Positions 15,479 to 26,099 of a DNA stretch of 64,000 nt are shown here, piece by piece. The notes under the pieces were generated by a model. It saw only the letters and a list, made by a program, of their open reading frames with translations. It did no database searches and was not told where the DNA came from. The stretch's first letter is position 1. Every line of letters starts with the position of its first letter. Source of the DNA: Sphingomonas leidyi (GTDB lineage: Bacteria; Pseudomonadota; Alphaproteobacteria; Sphingomonadales; Sphingomonadaceae); NCBI RefSeq assembly GCF_011761945.1, contig NZ_JAASQV010000002.1, forward strand, positions 496,001-560,000, in the 5' to 3' direction. A program made the translations under genes and the position numbers.

Positions 15479-18400
15479 ATGGACGCCGCCCCGCGCTTTC
15501 TGGATCACGAAGGCGAGATGGCGGAACGAATCCGCACGTTCGACTGGGCGAACCACCCGCTCGGGCCGCCCGAAACCTGGCCCGACGCGCTCGGCTTCGC
15601 GCTCGACCTGGCACTCGCCTCGACCTTTCCCACCGCCATCTACTGGGGCGAGGATCTCCACCTCCTCTACAATGATGCCTGGGCGCCGATCCCGGCGGAG
15701 CGCCATCCCGGCGCGCTGGGCCGCCCGGCGCGCGAAGTGTGGCGCGACATCTGGGACGTGGTGGGCCCGCAGATGGCAAGCGTGACTGCCACGGGGCGGG
15801 GCTTCGCGATCTACGACCAGTTCCTGGCGATGGAACGCGCCGGCCGCAGCCAGGAGACCTGGTGGAACTACAGCTTCACGCCGATTCGCGACGGCGCGGG
15901 CCGGGTATGCGGGCTGATCAATCAGGGCAACGAGACGACGCGCTCCGTGCTGGCCGAGCGGGCGCGCCTGGCGGAAGCGGCGCGTCTGCGCGACCTGTTC
16001 GAGCAGGCGCCCGGCGCGATTGCGCTGCTCCACGGCCCGGAGCATCGCTTCGAATTCGCCAATTCGGAATATCTCGCGCTGGTCGGCGGGCGCCCGGTGC
16101 TCGGCAGGACGGTGGCCGAGGCGCTGCCGGAGCTGGTCGACCAGGGTTTCGTCGCCCTGCTCGACACCGTCCATGCCAGCGGCGAGCCCTTCCGCGCGGA
16201 CGGCGTGCCGGTGCTGCTCCAGCGCAGCGCCGATGCGCCGCCCGAGACGCGCTTCCTCGATTTCGTCTATCAGCCGGTCAAGGACGAGCGCGGCAACACC
16301 ACCGATATCTTCGTCGCCGCCAACGACGTGAGCGAGCGCGCGGCGGCGGAAGAGGCGCTGCGCCGGAGCGAGGAGCAGCTGCAGCTCGCCCTCAACGCCT
16401 CGCTCGGCGTCGGCACCTGGGTATGGGACGTGCCTGCCGACCTGGTCGCGGCGGATGCCCGCTTCCTGCGCCTCTACGGCGTCGACGAGGGGCTGGCCGG
16501 CACGGGCACGCCGATCGCGCAGTTCTTCGTCAACGTGCATCCCGGCGACCGCGCCCGGCTGGAAGCGGGCATCGCCCGCACGCTTGGCGAGCGCGTTCCG
16601 TTCAACGAGGAATATCGGCTGATCCAGCCCGACGGCACGCTGCGCTGGGTGAGCGCCCAGGGCCGCGCGACCTTCGACGACGAAGGCCGCCCGCTACGCT
16701 TCCCCGGCGTCGCCTTCGACATCACCGAGCGCAAGCTGGCCGAGGAAGCCGCGCGCGACGCCGCAGAGGAATTGCGCGAGGCGAACGAAGCCCAGGCGTT
16801 TCTCGGCGCGCTGGCCGATCATCAGCGGGCGCTCGATTCGGCCGACGCGGTGATGCGTTTCACTGCGGCGGCGCTGGGCGAGCAGCTGGGGCTCGACCGG
16901 GTGGGTTTCCACCGCGTGCAGGGCGACGAAGTGCGCTTCGGCCCGCATTGGAGCAATGACGTGCTGGCTCCGCTGGAAGACACGCTGGCGATCGACGCGC
17001 TGGGAGACAATGCCCGCGCCTATCGCATCGGGCGCACCGTGGTGCTCCACGACGTCGCGCGCGAGGCGCCGGGGCTGGCGCACATCGCCGGCGCGGGCGT
17101 GGGCGTGCCGCTGCTGCGCGGCGGGCAATGGGTGGCGGTGATGTCGATCAACACCGCCGCCCCGCGCCGCTGGTCGGCCGAGGAAGTCGCCTTTGTCGAA
17201 GCGGTGGCGGAAACGGCCTGGGACGCGGTGGAACGCATCGAGGCAGTGGCGGCGCTGCGGGAAAGCGAAACCAAGTTCCGCGCCATCGCCAATTCGATCG
17301 ACCAGATGGTCTGGTCGTCGCTGCCCGACGGCTATCACGATTATTACAACGACCGCTGGTACGAATATACCGGCGTGCCCCCGGGCAGCACCGATGGCGA
17401 GGCGTGGAAGAACATGTTCCACCCCGACGACCGCGAACGCACCTGGGCCGAGTGGCACCACAGCCTGGAAACGGGCGAGCGCTATCGGATCGAATATCGG
17501 CTGCGCCATCGCTCGGGCCGGTATCGCTGGGTGTTGGGCAGCGCCCAGCCGGTACGGGACGAGCGGGGCCGGATCACCCGCTGGTTCGGCACCTGCACCG
17601 ATATCCAGGACATTGTCGATGCGCGCGAAGTGCTCGCCCGTTCGCGCGAGGCGCTCGAGGCGGCCGTGCGCGAGCGCACCGAGCAGCTGATGGCGGCAGA
17701 GGCGCGGCTGCGCCAGGCGCAGAAGATGGAAGCGGTCGGCCAGCTCACCGGCGGCATCGCGCACGACTTCAACAACATGCTCGCCGTGGTGATCGGCGCG
17801 CTCGACCTGCTCGAGCGGCGGCTGAAGCAGGGCAATCGCGACATCGGCAAATACATCACCGCCGCGCGCGACGGCGCCACTCGCGCTGCGGGCCTCACCC
17901 AGCGGCTGCTCGCCTTTTCGCGCCAGCAGCCGCTCGCTCCGGTGGCGATCGACACCAATGCGATGGTGGAGAGCATGATCGAACTGCTCGTCCGCACCCT
18001 GGGCGACGACGTGACGGTGGAGACCGTGCTGCCGCCCGGCATCGCGCCGCTGCTGGCCGATCCCAACCAGCTCGAGAATGTGATCCTCAATCTCTCGGTC
18101 AATGCGCGCGACGCGATGCCGGGCGGCGGCAGGCTGGTGCTCACCACCGCCAATGCGCGGTTCGACGCGGCCGAGGCGGCGGGGCTGGAACTGCAGCCGG
18201 GCAGCTATGTCGAGATCGCCGTGGCCGACAGCGGCACCGGCATGACGCCCGAAGTCGCCGCGCGCGCCTTCGACCCCTTCTTCACCACCAAGGGCGTCGG
18301 CAAGGGTACCGGCCTCGGGCTCAGCCAGGTGTTCGGCTTCGTCCGCCAGTCGGGCGGCGCGGTGCGGATCGAGACCGCGCCGGGCCGGGGCACCACCGTG

Positions 18401-18832
18401 CATCTCTATCTGCCCGTCCACCAGGGCGAAGCACCGGCGGCGCGGTCCGAGCGGGCCGCGTCGGCGCCCGCCGGCGGCCGGCCCGGCGAAGTGGTGCTCG
18501 TCGTCGAGGACGAGGAACGGGTGCGCAACTATTCGATCGAGGCGCTGCGCGAGCTCGGCTATCAGGTGCTCGGCGCGCGCGACGGCCCCGAGGCGCTGCG
18601 GCTGATCGACCGGGTGCCGCACGTCTCGCTGCTGTTCAGCGACGTGGTGATGCCCGAGCTGACCGGCCATGAGCTGGCCGCCCGCGCCCGCACGAAGCTG
18701 CCCGGGCTCCGGGTGCTGCTGACCAGCGGCTATGCCCCGGAAACGGCGCGCGTGGCGGGCGAGACGATCCTCGCCAAGCCCTTCGATCTCGATCGCCTCG
18801 CCACCGCCGTTCGCGCCGCGCTGGACGCATAG
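15479..18832 (+). CDS. Hybrid sensor histidine kinase with PAS, GAF and receiver domains
   Basis: 1117 residues, no transmembrane segment, so cytoplasmic. Domain order: PAS-like (about 25-155), PAS (165-290), PAS with PAC (300-420), GAF (440-585), PAS with PAC (595-715), coiled coil and HisKA with His762 in 'GGIAHDFNNML', HATPase (about 860-980; 'GTGMTPEVAARAFDPFFT', 'GKGTGLGLSQVFGF'), and a C-terminal receiver with Asp1055 in 'FSDVVMPELTG'. It phosphorylates itself in response to an unknown signal and can pass phosphate to its own receiver. The receiver has no output domain and no response regulator gene is adjacent. Membership of the HWE or phytochrome-like class is not supported; the H-box is of the ordinary 'AHDFNN' type. 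Confidence 0.9.
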   Translation: MDAAPRFLDHEGEMAERIRTFDWANHPLGPPETWPDALGFALDLALASTFPTAIYWGEDLHLLYNDAWAPIPAERHPGALGRPAREVWRDIWDVVGPQMASVTATGRGFAIYDQFLAMERAGRSQETWWNYSFTPIRDGAGRVCGLINQGNETTRSVLAERARLAEAARLRDLFEQAPGAIALLHGPEHRFEFANSEYLALVGGRPVLGRTVAEALPELVDQGFVALLDTVHASGEPFRADGVPVLLQRSADAPPETRFLDFVYQPVKDERGNTTDIFVAANDVSERAAAEEALRRSEEQLQLALNASLGVGTWVWDVPADLVAADARFLRLYGVDEGLAGTGTPIAQFFVNVHPGDRARLEAGIARTLGERVPFNEEYRLIQPDGTLRWVSAQGRATFDDEGRPLRFPGVAFDITERKLAEEAARDAAEELREANEAQAFLGALADHQRALDSADAVMRFTAAALGEQLGLDRVGFHRVQGDEVRFGPHWSNDVLAPLEDTLAIDALGDNARAYRIGRTVVLHDVAREAPGLAHIAGAGVGVPLLRGGQWVAVMSINTAAPRRWSAEEVAFVEAVAETAWDAVERIEAVAALRESETKFRAIANSIDQMVWSSLPDGYHDYYNDRWYEYTGVPPGSTDGEAWKNMFHPDDRERTWAEWHHSLETGERYRIEYRLRHRSGRYRWVLGSAQPVRDERGRITRWFGTCTDIQDIVDAREVLARSREALEAAVRERTEQLMAAEARLRQAQKMEAVGQLTGGIAHDFNNMLAVVIGALDLLERRLKQGNRDIGKYITAARDGATRAAGLTQRLLAFSRQQPLAPVAIDTNAMVESMIELLVRTLGDDVTVETVLPPGIAPLLADPNQLENVILNLSVNARDAMPGGGRLVLTTANARFDAAEAAGLELQPGSYVEIAVADSGTGMTPEVAARAFDPFFTTKGVGKGTGLGLSQVFGFVRQSGGAVRIETAPGRGTTVHLYLPVHQGEAPAARSERAASAPAGGRPGEVVLVVEDEERVRNYSIEALRELGYQVLGARDGPEALRLIDRVPHVSLLFSDVVMPELTGHELAARARTKLPGLRVLLTSGYAPETARVAGETILAKPFDLDRLATAVRAALDA

Positions 18833-18970
18833 GGTCTTGACCGAATCGCCGGCGCGGGCCATGCGCGCCGCGGCTCCGGCGCCCCGCGCCCCGGCCTCCG
18901 TACCGCCCAGCCGCCGAGTCCTGTCGAAGGGCGGCTTCGGGCCCGCCCCGGCAGGCGGAGACGTGTATCC

Positions 18971-20260
18971 ATGGCAAATGTAGCGGTTATCGGCGCCCAA
19001 TGGGGCGACGAAGGCAAGGGCAAGATCGTCGACTGGCTCGCCGAGCGCGCCGACATGGTCGTGCGCTTCCAGGGCGGCCACAATGCCGGCCACACGCTGG
19101 TGGTCGGCGAGAATGTCTACAAGCTCTCGCTGCTCCCCTCGGGCATCGTGCGCGGCACCCCTTCGGTGATCGGCAACGGCGTGGTGCTCGATCCCTGGGC
19201 GCTGCGCGACGAAGTGGAGCGGATCCGCGCCCAGGGCGTGGACGTGACGCCGGACACGCTGATGGTCGCCGACAATTGCCCGCTGATCCTGCCCTTCCAC
19301 CGCGACCTGGACGGGCTGCGCGAGGATGCGAGCGGCGCGGGCAAGATCGGCACCACCCGGCGCGGCATCGGCCCCGCCTATGAGGACAAGGTCGGCCGCC
19401 GCGCCATCCGCGTCTGCGACCTGGCCCATCTCGACGATCTCGGCCCCCAGCTCGATCGCCTGACCGCGCATCACGACGCACTCCGCGCCGGCTTCGGCGA
19501 GCCGCCGATCGACCGCGCGGCGCTGGTCGAGCAGTTGCGCGAGATCGCCGGCTTCGTCCTGCCCTTTGCCCAGCCGGTATGGCGCGCGCTCAATGCCGCC
19601 CGCGAGCGCGGCCGCCGCATCCTGTTCGAAGGCGCGCAGGGCGTACTGCTCGACATCGATCACGGCACCTATCCGTTCGTCACGTCGTCGAACACGGTGG
19701 CGGGCACCGCCGCTTCGGGCTCGGGCATGGGCCCGGGCGCGGTCGGCTTCGTGCTGGGGATCGCCAAGGCCTATACCACCCGCGTCGGCTCGGGCCCCTT
19801 CCCCGCCGAGCAGGACAATGACGTGGGCGAGCGGCTTGGCACGCGCGGCCGCGAGTTCGGCACCGTCACCGGGCGCAAGCGCCGCTGCGGCTGGCTCGAC
19901 GCGGTGCTGCTGCGCCAGTCGGCCGCCGTCTCCGGCATCACCGGCATCGCGCTGACCAAGCTCGACGTGCTCGACGGCTTCGACGAGATCAAGGTCTGTG
20001 TCGGCTATCGGCTGCGCGGCGAGGCGATCGACTATTATCCCTCGAACGCCGCCGATCAGGCCGCGGTCGAGCCGGTGTGGGAGACGATGCCGGGCTGGCA
20101 GGAAACCACCGCGGGCGCGCGCAGCTGGGCCGAACTGCCGGCGGCCGCGATCAAATATATCCGCCGCGTGGAGGAGCTGATCCGCTGCCCGGTGGCCCTG
20201 GTCTCGACCAGCCCCGAGCGCGAGGACACGATCCTGGTCCGCGATCCCTTCGCGGACTGA
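18971..20260 (+). CDS. purA: Adenylosuccinate synthetase
   Basis: 429 residues, full length. It begins [18 protein letters not shown], with the catalytic Asp13 and GTP loop, and '[10 protein letters not shown]' (38-47) holds the catalytic His. Later motifs '[20 protein letters not shown]' and '[15 protein letters not shown]' also match. It joins IMP and aspartate using GTP, the first committed step to AMP. The gene stands alone, with about 140 bases before it that hold no gene. A hairpin follows at 20301-20335. Confidence 0.98.
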   Translation: MANVAVIGAQWGDEGKGKIVDWLAERADMVVRFQGGHNAGHTLVVGENVYKLSLLPSGIVRGTPSVIGNGVVLDPWALRDEVERIRAQGVDVTPDTLMVADNCPLILPFHRDLDGLREDASGAGKIGTTRRGIGPAYEDKVGRRAIRVCDLAHLDDLGPQLDRLTAHHDALRAGFGEPPIDRAALVEQLREIAGFVLPFAQPVWRALNAARERGRRILFEGAQGVLLDIDHGTYPFVTSSNTVAGTAASGSGMGPGAVGFVLGIAKAYTTRVGSGPFPAEQDNDVGERLGTRGREFGTVTGRKRRCGWLDAVLLRQSAAVSGITGIALTKLDVLDGFDEIKVCVGYRLRGEAIDYYPSNAADQAAVEPVWETMPGWQETTAGARSWAELPAAAIKYIRRVEELIRCPVALVSTSPEREDTILVRDPFAD

Positions 20261-20300
20261 TCCGGCCCGGCCCGCGATCGACGCGCGGACCGCCGAGGCA

Positions 20301-20335
20301 ATGCGCTACCCGTCCGGCCAGAGCGGGTAGCGCAT
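20301..20335. terminator. Hairpin between convergent purA and the small secreted-protein gene
   Basis: ATGCGCTACCCG, an 11-base loop, then CGGGTAGCGCAT form a perfect 12-bp stem. It lies 40 bases after the purA stop and 18 bases from the stop of the convergent gene. There is no T run on either side, so if it ends transcription it may act with Rho or as a 3' stabilising structure for both messages. Confidence 0.55.
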
Positions 20336-20353
20336 CCCCTGCGTCAGGAGCCC

Positions 20354-20626
20354 TTAATGGGGCTTCTTCTTGTCCTTCTTGCCACGCTTGTCCGAATCTT
20401 CGGACATCGCCGGATCCTGGCTGGGGGAAGCCGGATCGGGCGCGGGCGTGGCCGTGGCGGCATCCGGCGCGGGCGCCGGGGGATTGGCGCTCGGATCGGG
20501 TGCCGGCGCAGGAGCAGGGTGCTCCGTCGGCGAGGTCGCGGACGGATCGGTGGGGGAAGTCGTCTGGGCGAAGGCCGCGGGGGCAGCCAGCAGCGCCGCG
20601 GCGCCGATCAGGGTCTTGAGCAACAT
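20354..20626 (-). CDS. Small secreted Pro/Ala-rich protein of unknown function
   Basis: 90 residues from ATG 20626, preceded by AGGAGG. Residues 1-20 are a signal peptide ending 'AAFAQ'. The mature part is a repetitive low-complexity region of Ala, Pro, Asp, Thr and Ser (about 25-70), and the tail is strongly basic ('KRGKKDKKKPH'). No enzymatic motif is visible. Proteins of this kind are common as single genes in sphingomonads and have no assigned function. The composition suggests a disordered, exported polypeptide whose basic end could bind an anionic surface. Confidence 0.65.
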   Translation of the reverse strand: MLLKTLIGAAALLAAPAAFAQTTSPTDPSATSPTEHPAPAPAPDPSANPPAPAPDAATATPAPDPASPSQDPAMSEDSDKRGKKDKKKPH

Positions 20627-20820
20627 AACGGGGCAATCCTCCTTCGGTTTTTGCCGAAGACCCTTCGAGCCGCCGCGCATGTCCGGATTGTTTCCCGATG
20701 TTACGGCCAGCCCCGGCCCGCGCACGGCTGGGCAGCGAGCCGAGCCGGACGAGGGACGGGCCGAAGACGCGAAGATTGCCGGGAGGGGAGGATCGCGCCC
20801 CGCCCCGGGCTGCGGAGCGC

Positions 20821-21891
20821 TCAGCCCGTCTGCGCGCGGTGGAGCAGCTTCTGGTCCGCGAGGACGAGTGCGACCATCGCCTCGACCACCGGCACGCCGC
20901 GGATGCCGACACAGGGATCGTGGCGCCCCTTGGTCATGATCTCGGTCGCCTCGCCTTCGCGCGTCACGGTCTCGACCGGCGTCAGGATCGAGCTGGTCGG
21001 CTTGAACGCCACGCGCACGCGCACCGGCTGGCCGGTCGAGATGCCGCCCGCGATGCCGCCTGCATGGTTGGCGAGGAAGACGGGCCTGCCGTCATTGCCC
21101 GGGCGCATCGCATCGGCATTCCGTTCGCCGGTGAGCGCGGCGGCCGCGAAGCCGTCGCCGATCTCGACGCCCTTCACGGCGTTGATCGACATGCAGGCGG
21201 CGGCCAGCTCGCTGTCGAGCTTGGCGTAGAGCGGCGCCCCCCAGCCGGCGGGCACGCCGCTCGCCTCGCAGGCGATCACCGCGCCGAGCGACGAGCCTGC
21301 CTTGCGCGCGCCGTCGACCAGCGCCTCCCAGCGCTTGGCGGCTTCGGCGTCGGGGCAGAAGAAGGGGTTGTTGCCGATCTCGGCCGCATCGAAATTGGCG
21401 GGGTCGATCGCGTCGCCGCCGATCGCCTCGACCCAGGCGAGGATCGTGACTTCGGGAATCACCAGCCGCGCCACCGCGCCCGCCGCCACCCGGGCCGCCG
21501 TCTCGCGCGCCGAGCTGCGCCCGCCGCCGCGATAGTCGCGAAAGCCGTATTTGGCGTCATAGGCATAATCGGCATGGCCGGGGCGATAGGCCTTGGCGAC
21601 TTCCGAATAGTCCTTGGAGCGCTGGTCGACATTGTCGATGTGGAGCGCGATCGGCGTGCCGGTCGTGCGCCCCTCGAACACGCCCGAGAGGATGCGGACC
21701 TGGTCCGGCTCCTGGCGCTGGGTGGTGAAGCGCGACTGGCCGGGGCGGCGCTTGTCGAGGAAAGGCTGGATATCGCCTTCGGACAGGGCCAGCCCCGGCG
21801 GGCAGCCGTCCACGACCGCGCCCAGCGCCGGGCCGTGGCTCTCGCCCCAGGTGGTGAAGCGGAAGACGCGTCCGAAGGTGTTGAAGCTCAC
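20821..21891 (-). CDS. aroC: Chorismate synthase
   Basis: 356 residues starting at GTG 21891, which overlaps the TAG of the upstream GNAT gene by 1 base. Family signatures are clear: '[15 protein letters not shown]' at the N-terminus, '[17 protein letters not shown]' and '[15 protein letters not shown]' in the middle, and '[10 protein letters not shown]'-like '[13 protein letters not shown]'. It converts EPSP to chorismate, using reduced FMN, as the last step of the shikimate pathway. It is the last gene of a seven-gene minus-strand run that begins at 28582. Confidence 0.97.
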   Translation of the reverse strand: MSFNTFGRVFRFTTWGESHGPALGAVVDGCPPGLALSEGDIQPFLDKRRPGQSRFTTQRQEPDQVRILSGVFEGRTTGTPIALHIDNVDQRSKDYSEVAKAYRPGHADYAYDAKYGFRDYRGGGRSSARETAARVAAGAVARLVIPEVTILAWVEAIGGDAIDPANFDAAEIGNNPFFCPDAEAAKRWEALVDGARKAGSSLGAVIACEASGVPAGWGAPLYAKLDSELAAACMSINAVKGVEIGDGFAAAALTGERNADAMRPGNDGRPVFLANHAGGIAGGISTGQPVRVRVAFKPTSSILTPVETVTREGEATEIMTKGRHDPCVGIRGVPVVEAMVALVLADQKLLHRAQTG

Positions 21892-22415
21892 TATTCCCCG
21901 CCCAGCTGTGCGAACGCCGGTGCGTGCGTCGCGGCGCCGCGCACCCCGCACGGCATGGCGCCGCCCTGCAGCGGCAGCGCCATCAGATAGTCGCCGGCAT
22001 AGGGCGAGGCAAATCCGCGCGCCCATTCCGCCGCGAAGCCGAATCGGCCATAATATGCCGGATCGCCGAGCACGAAGGCGAGCATCGCGCCCGCATCGGC
22101 AAGCTGGGCGATCCCGGCCTGCACCAGCGCCTCGCCCACGCCCTGCCTGCGCCAGGCCGCCCCGACGGCCAGCGGCGCGAGCGCCACCGCCGCGATCGGC
22201 TTGCCGGCGATGGCAACGTCCATCCGGCTGAACGCGATCATGCCGGCCAGCGCGCCGGTCTCCTCGTCGTCCGCCACCAGGGTCAGCACCATGTCGCCGT
22301 CGATGCACAGCCGCTGGACCAGCCTGGCCTCGTCCTCCGCCGGAAAGGCCCGGCGGAGCAGGGCGTCGATCGCGGCGACGTCCCCGCCCGTCGCAGGGCG
22401 AATGGCGATGCTCAC
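21891..22415 (-). CDS. GNAT family N-acetyltransferase (YhbS-like)
   Basis: 174 residues. '[20 protein letters not shown]' opens the GNAT fold, '[20 protein letters not shown]' is motif A with the acetyl-CoA pyrophosphate loop (Q/RxxGxG as RRQGVG), and '[12 protein letters not shown]' is the motif typical of the YhbS branch. The substrate is unknown. It overlaps fabI upstream by 4 bases and aroC downstream by 1 base, so it is locked between two central-metabolism genes. Confidence 0.88.
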   Translation of the reverse strand: MSIAIRPATGGDVAAIDALLRRAFPAEDEARLVQRLCIDGDMVLTLVADDEETGALAGMIAFSRMDVAIAGKPIAAVALAPLAVGAAWRRQGVGEALVQAGIAQLADAGAMLAFVLGDPAYYGRFGFAAEWARGFASPYAGDYLMALPLQGGAMPCGVRGAATHAPAFAQLGGE

Positions 22416-23215
22416 GAAAGCGCGATGTCCGGCGCGTCCTCGGCCTTCATGCCGATCACGTTATAGCCCGCATCGACATGGTGGATCTCGCCGGTGACGC
22501 CGGCCGCCAGGTCCGAGAGCATGTAGAGCCCGGCGCCGCCGACATCCTCGATCGTCACGGTGCGGCGGAGCGGCGAGTTCAACTCGTTCCACTTCAGGAT
22601 ATAGTTGAAGTCGCCGATCCCGCGCGCAGCGAGGGTCTGGATCGGGCCGGCCGAGATCGCGTTCACGCGGATATTCTCCGGCCCCATGTCGACCGCGAGA
22701 TATTTCACGCTGGTCTCCAGCGCGGCCTTGGCGACGCCCATCACGTTATAGTGCGGGATCACCTTCTCGGCCCCGTAATAGGTGAGCGTGAGGATCGAGC
22801 CGCCGTCCGGCATCATCTCGCGCGCGCGCTTGGCCACCGCGACCAGCGAATAGGCCGAGATGTTCATCGTCATCAGGAAATTGTCGAGCGTGGTGTCGTA
22901 GAACTTCCCGCGCAGCTGCGACTTGTCCGAGAAGCCGATCGCGTGGACGACGAAGTCGATCGTCGGCCATTTCGCCTTGAGCGTGGCGAACGCCGTGTCG
23001 AGCGCGTCCATGTCCGACACGTCGCAATCGATCAGCGTATCCGAGCCCAGCTGCTCGGCCAGCGGCTTCACGCGCTTCAGCAGCGCATCGCCCTGATAGC
23101 TGAACGCCAGCTCGGCACCCTGTTCGCTGAGCTTCTTCGCGATGCCCCAGGCGAGGCTCTTGTCATTGGCGAGGCCCATGATCAGCCCGCGCTTGCCCTG
23201 CATCAATCCGGTCAC
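22412..23215 (-). CDS. fabI: Enoyl-[acyl-carrier-protein] reductase (NADH)
   Basis: 267 residues from GTG 23215, which overlaps the YihY stop (GTGA); an ATG 12 bases inside is a weaker alternative because the GGAGAA ribosome site fits the GTG. '[14 protein letters not shown]' is the FabI cofactor loop, 'HAIGFS' and '[18 protein letters not shown]' carry the Tyr-x6-Lys catalytic pair, and '[13 protein letters not shown]' precedes the substrate loop. It reduces enoyl-ACP in the last step of each fatty-acid elongation cycle and is the triclosan target in other bacteria. Confidence 0.96.
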   Translation of the reverse strand: MTGLMQGKRGLIMGLANDKSLAWGIAKKLSEQGAELAFSYQGDALLKRVKPLAEQLGSDTLIDCDVSDMDALDTAFATLKAKWPTIDFVVHAIGFSDKSQLRGKFYDTTLDNFLMTMNISAYSLVAVAKRAREMMPDGGSILTLTYYGAEKVIPHYNVMGVAKAALETSVKYLAVDMGPENIRVNAISAGPIQTLAARGIGDFNYILKWNELNSPLRRTVTIEDVGGAGLYMLSDLAAGVTGEIHHVDAGYNVIGMKAEDAPDIALS

Positions 23216-24162
23216 GACGGCGTATTCTCCCTTTCTCTGGGTTCCTCTAGACCGTTCTCGGGCGTTTCCGCCAGAGCCGCGTTCAACTCCGCGCCGACGA
23301 CGAGCCCCAGTCCGACGAGAAAGAAGAAGATCAGCGCGATCATCACGCCGGCCAGGCTGCCATAGGTGAGGTCGTAATTGCCGAGCGTGCCGAGGATCTT
23401 CGGCAGCAGGGCAGTGACCAGCAGCCACCAGGCCGCGGTGAACAGCGCGCCCGGCCATTTGGGGCATCTGCTCTTCCGGTAGCGGCCGGGGGTGAGCGAG
23501 TAGAACAGGATGTAGAGCGCACCGAACAGCGCGATGGCGGGCGCGATCTTGCTCAGCGAGACGATGCGCTGCGCCTCGGATGCCCAGGGGAAGATGGTGT
23601 AGAGGAACTGCTCGACGGCGGTCAGGATCACCTGGAAGCTGAACGCCGCCATGGTGATGATCACCGAGGCGATGATCATCCCGATCGCCCCCAGCCGATA
23701 TTGCCAGAAGGGCGTGCCCGAGCGGACGCCATACGCCTGGCGCAAGATGCCGCGGATGGTCTCGATGAAGCCGGCCACGGTCCACAGGCCGACGATCGCG
23801 CCGAACCAGAGCAGGTTGCCGGTCCGCGCCATCAGCACGTCGGACACCGGCTTGCGCAGCAGCTCGGCCACGTCGGGCGGCACGGTACGCAGGAACGCAT
23901 CGAGCGTGTGGATGCCCTCGGAGCTGCGGCCGATCAGCTGCGCGATCGCGGCGGCGACGATGAAGAAGGGGAAGAGCGTGACCAGGCTGAGATAGGCCAG
24001 GTTGCCGGCATAGGTGAATCCGTCCTGGAACGTGCCGACCAGCACCCGCTTGACCACATGCCAGAATCGGGGGCCCAGTCCGATGCGGGCGAGCAAGGCG
24101 AGGATGCGGGATCCAAGCCCCGGCCCCGCTTTCGCGTCACCCGAATCTTCCCCTGTTGTCAC
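23212..24162 (-). CDS. YihY/virulence factor BrkB family membrane protein
   Basis: 316 residues with about six hydrophobic helices (roughly 50-72, 108-130, 150-180, 195-220, 230-255, 270-290). 'TYAGNLAYLSLVTLFPFFI' is the family's first conserved block, and 'YGSLAGVMIALIFFFLVG' a late one. The family was once called ribonuclease BN, which was later shown to be wrong; its function is unknown. Ends in a charged tail. It starts 6 bases after the J-domain gene and overlaps fabI by 4 bases. Confidence 0.88.
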   Translation of the reverse strand: MTTGEDSGDAKAGPGLGSRILALLARIGLGPRFWHVVKRVLVGTFQDGFTYAGNLAYLSLVTLFPFFIVAAAIAQLIGRSSEGIHTLDAFLRTVPPDVAELLRKPVSDVLMARTGNLLWFGAIVGLWTVAGFIETIRGILRQAYGVRSGTPFWQYRLGAIGMIIASVIITMAAFSFQVILTAVEQFLYTIFPWASEAQRIVSLSKIAPAIALFGALYILFYSLTPGRYRKSRCPKWPGALFTAAWWLLVTALLPKILGTLGNYDLTYGSLAGVMIALIFFFLVGLGLVVGAELNAALAETPENGLEEPRERENTPS

Positions 24163-24168
24163 AAGGTG

Positions 24169-25122
24169 TTAGACGCCCATGCGGCCACGCGGGTTCCCCT
24201 TGTCGTGCCAGCCCCTGGCAAACTCGATCAGCGCATCGTCGTCCACCGGCAGCTCGACCATCAGCGTGACGAGCAGGTCGCCCCGCCCGCCAGTGGATCC
24301 CGCGGCCTTCTTGTGGAAGCCGCGGCCCTTGAGGCGCAGCGTCTTGCCCGAGGAGGAACCCTTGGGCACCTTGAGCATCACCGCGCCATCGGGCGTCGGC
24401 ACGCGCACCTCCGCGCCGAGCACGGCCTCGGACAGGGTCACCGGCAGGTCGAGCCGGATATCGTCGCCGTCGCGCTGGAAGAAGCGGTGCGGCTGGATCT
24501 CGATCGTCACGATCGCGTCGCCCGCACCGCCCGGCCCTTCCTCGCCCTTGCCGGCAAGGCGCATCTGGGTGCCGGATTCGAGCCCGGCGGGAAGCTTCAG
24601 GTCGATCGTCTTGCCGTCGCGCAGCGTGATGCGCTGTGCCGCCAGCCTGGCCGCATCCTCGAAGCTCACCGCCAGGCGATAGGCGATGTTCGCGCCCTTG
24701 GGCGCGGCGCGGCGGCCGAAATCGCCAAAGCCCCCGGAGAAGCCGCCGCCGCCACGCCGCGCCCCCATCCCGCCGAACAGCCCCTCGAAGATATCGCCGA
24801 AGCCGCCCGCCTCGCCGCCGCCGCCGAAATCGGCGCGGAAGCCGCCCTGACCGCCGCTGCCCATGCCCGAGCCGAAGCCGCCGAACGGATTCACGGGATT
24901 GCCGTCGCCATCGATCTCGCCGCGATCGAAGCGGGCGCGCTTGTCCTTGTCGGTCAGCAGGTCATAGGCCTGGGTGACCTGGCTGAACTTCTCCGCCGCC
25001 TTGGGATTGTCCTTGTTGCGGTCCGGATGCAGCTCCTTGGCGAGCTTGCGATAGGCCTTCTTGATATCGGCCTCGCTCGCGCCACGCGCCACGTTCAGGA
25101 CGGAATACGGATCAGCTGCCAT
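24169..25122 (-). CDS. J-domain chaperone, DnaJ C-terminal type (CbpA-like)
   Basis: 317 residues. The J domain spans about 5-70 with HPD at 32-34. A Gly/Phe-rich region (about 78-145) follows, then the two-lobed C-terminal peptide-binding domain (150-310). The Cys-rich zinc fingers of DnaJ are absent, so this is a class II, CbpA-like protein that stimulates DnaK. The ATG overlaps the transglutaminase stop (TGATG); a TTG directly before it is unlikely as the start. YihY follows after 6 bases. Confidence 0.92.
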   Translation of the reverse strand: MAADPYSVLNVARGASEADIKKAYRKLAKELHPDRNKDNPKAAEKFSQVTQAYDLLTDKDKRARFDRGEIDGDGNPVNPFGGFGSGMGSGGQGGFRADFGGGGEAGGFGDIFEGLFGGMGARRGGGGFSGGFGDFGRRAAPKGANIAYRLAVSFEDAARLAAQRITLRDGKTIDLKLPAGLESGTQMRLAGKGEEGPGGAGDAIVTIEIQPHRFFQRDGDDIRLDLPVTLSEAVLGAEVRVPTPDGAVMLKVPKGSSSGKTLRLKGRGFHKKAAGSTGGRGDLLVTLMVELPVDDDALIEFARGWHDKGNPRGRMGV

Positions 25123-26099
25123 CAAAACCCCTTCGAACGCGCCGTATTTCGGCGTGTCCGCCCGCTAACGCAAGGGCCGGGGAACAAACTCCCCTCCCGG
25201 AATACAGGCCATGCCGCCGTCTCCTCCAGCGGCTCGACATCGACCGAGACGTGCATGTCCTGCGCGCCCGATCCCAGGACGATGCCGTCGATCGGCGCGA
25301 TCTCGGCATAGTCGCGGCCGATCGCGACCACGACATGGTCCTCGGCCATCCAGATGCCGTTGGTGGGATCGACGCCGACCCAGCCCAGCTCGGGCCCGGC
25401 CCAGACCAGCACCCAGGCATGCGTCGCATCCGCGCCCACCAGCCGCGGCCGGCCGGGCGGCGGCAGGGTGCGGAGATATCCGGAGACATAGGCGGCAGGC
25501 AGGCCGGCGGCACGCAGGCCAGAGATCATGATCTGCGCGAAATCCTGGCAGACGCCCCGCCGCTTGTCGAAGGCGGCACGCGGCGGCGTGTCGACCAGCG
25601 TGGCGCTGGGATCGAAGTCGAAACTGCGCTGGATCCGCACGGCAAGCGCATGGGCGGCATCGAGCACGCCGCGATCGGGCGCCAGATCGGGTGCGCACCA
25701 TTCCGCGATCGCCGCGTCGAGCGGGATCTGCGGCGAGGGGAAGAGATAGGCGGCCGGGCCCGCCGGCGAAACGTCGCGACTGGCCCGCGCCAGCCCGGCG
25801 ATATCGGCGAGCGTGCGGTCGCCCGGCGACGGCACCGGGATCGGCCGGTCGACCCGGATGCGCGCGCTGCTCTCGATCGTCAGCCTGTTGGTGGGCGCCT
25901 CGAGCACCAGCCGCACGACATTGGCGAGCCCCGCCTCGGCCCGCGCCGGGAAGATGCGCCCGCCCGGCTCGACCGACAGGGCATGGTCGAGCACGTGCTG
26001 GCCGGACCACAGGATCGGCTTCAATCGCAGGTTGCAGCGCGCGAACGCCGCCGGCTGGGCATAGTCGAACCGCGTCACATGGCGGATGCGATAGAGCAT
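25122..26099 (-). CDS. Transglutaminase-like cysteine peptidase family protein
   Basis: 325 residues. An N-terminal bacterial transglutaminase beta domain ('[18 protein letters not shown]') precedes the core. The catalytic triad is visible: Cys184 in '[11 protein letters not shown]', His227 in '[10 protein letters not shown]', Asp244 in '[10 protein letters not shown]'. No signal peptide, so cytoplasmic. Known context: such proteins occur with circularly permuted ATP-grasp and alpha-E proteins in a predicted peptide-forming and peptide-cleaving system. Here it overlaps the ATP-grasp/alpha-E gene by 1 base and the J-domain gene by 1 base. Confidence 0.92.
   Translation of the reverse strand: MLYRIRHVTRFDYAQPAAFARCNLRLKPILWSGQHVLDHALSVEPGGRIFPARAEAGLANVVRLVLEAPTNRLTIESSARIRVDRPIPVPSPGDRTLADIAGLARASRDVSPAGPAAYLFPSPQIPLDAAIAEWCAPDLAPDRGVLDAAHALAVRIQRSFDFDPSATLVDTPPRAAFDKRRGVCQDFAQIMISGLRAAGLPAAYVSGYLRTLPPPGRPRLVGADATHAWVLVWAGPELGWVGVDPTNGIWMAEDHVVVAIGRDYAEIAPIDGIVLGSGAQDMHVSVDVEPLEETAAWPVFREGSLFPGPCVSGRTRRNTARSKGF

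Noticed and set aside
15479..18832. Hybrid kinase considered as a bacteriophytochrome
   Set aside because: The GAF domain has no chromophore Cys context and there is no PHY domain.
23201..23203. ATG inside fabI as the start codon
   Set aside because: The GTG at 23215 overlaps the upstream stop (GTGA) and has the better placed GGAGAA ribosome site; the protein reads [10 protein letters not shown] as in typical FabI N-termini.
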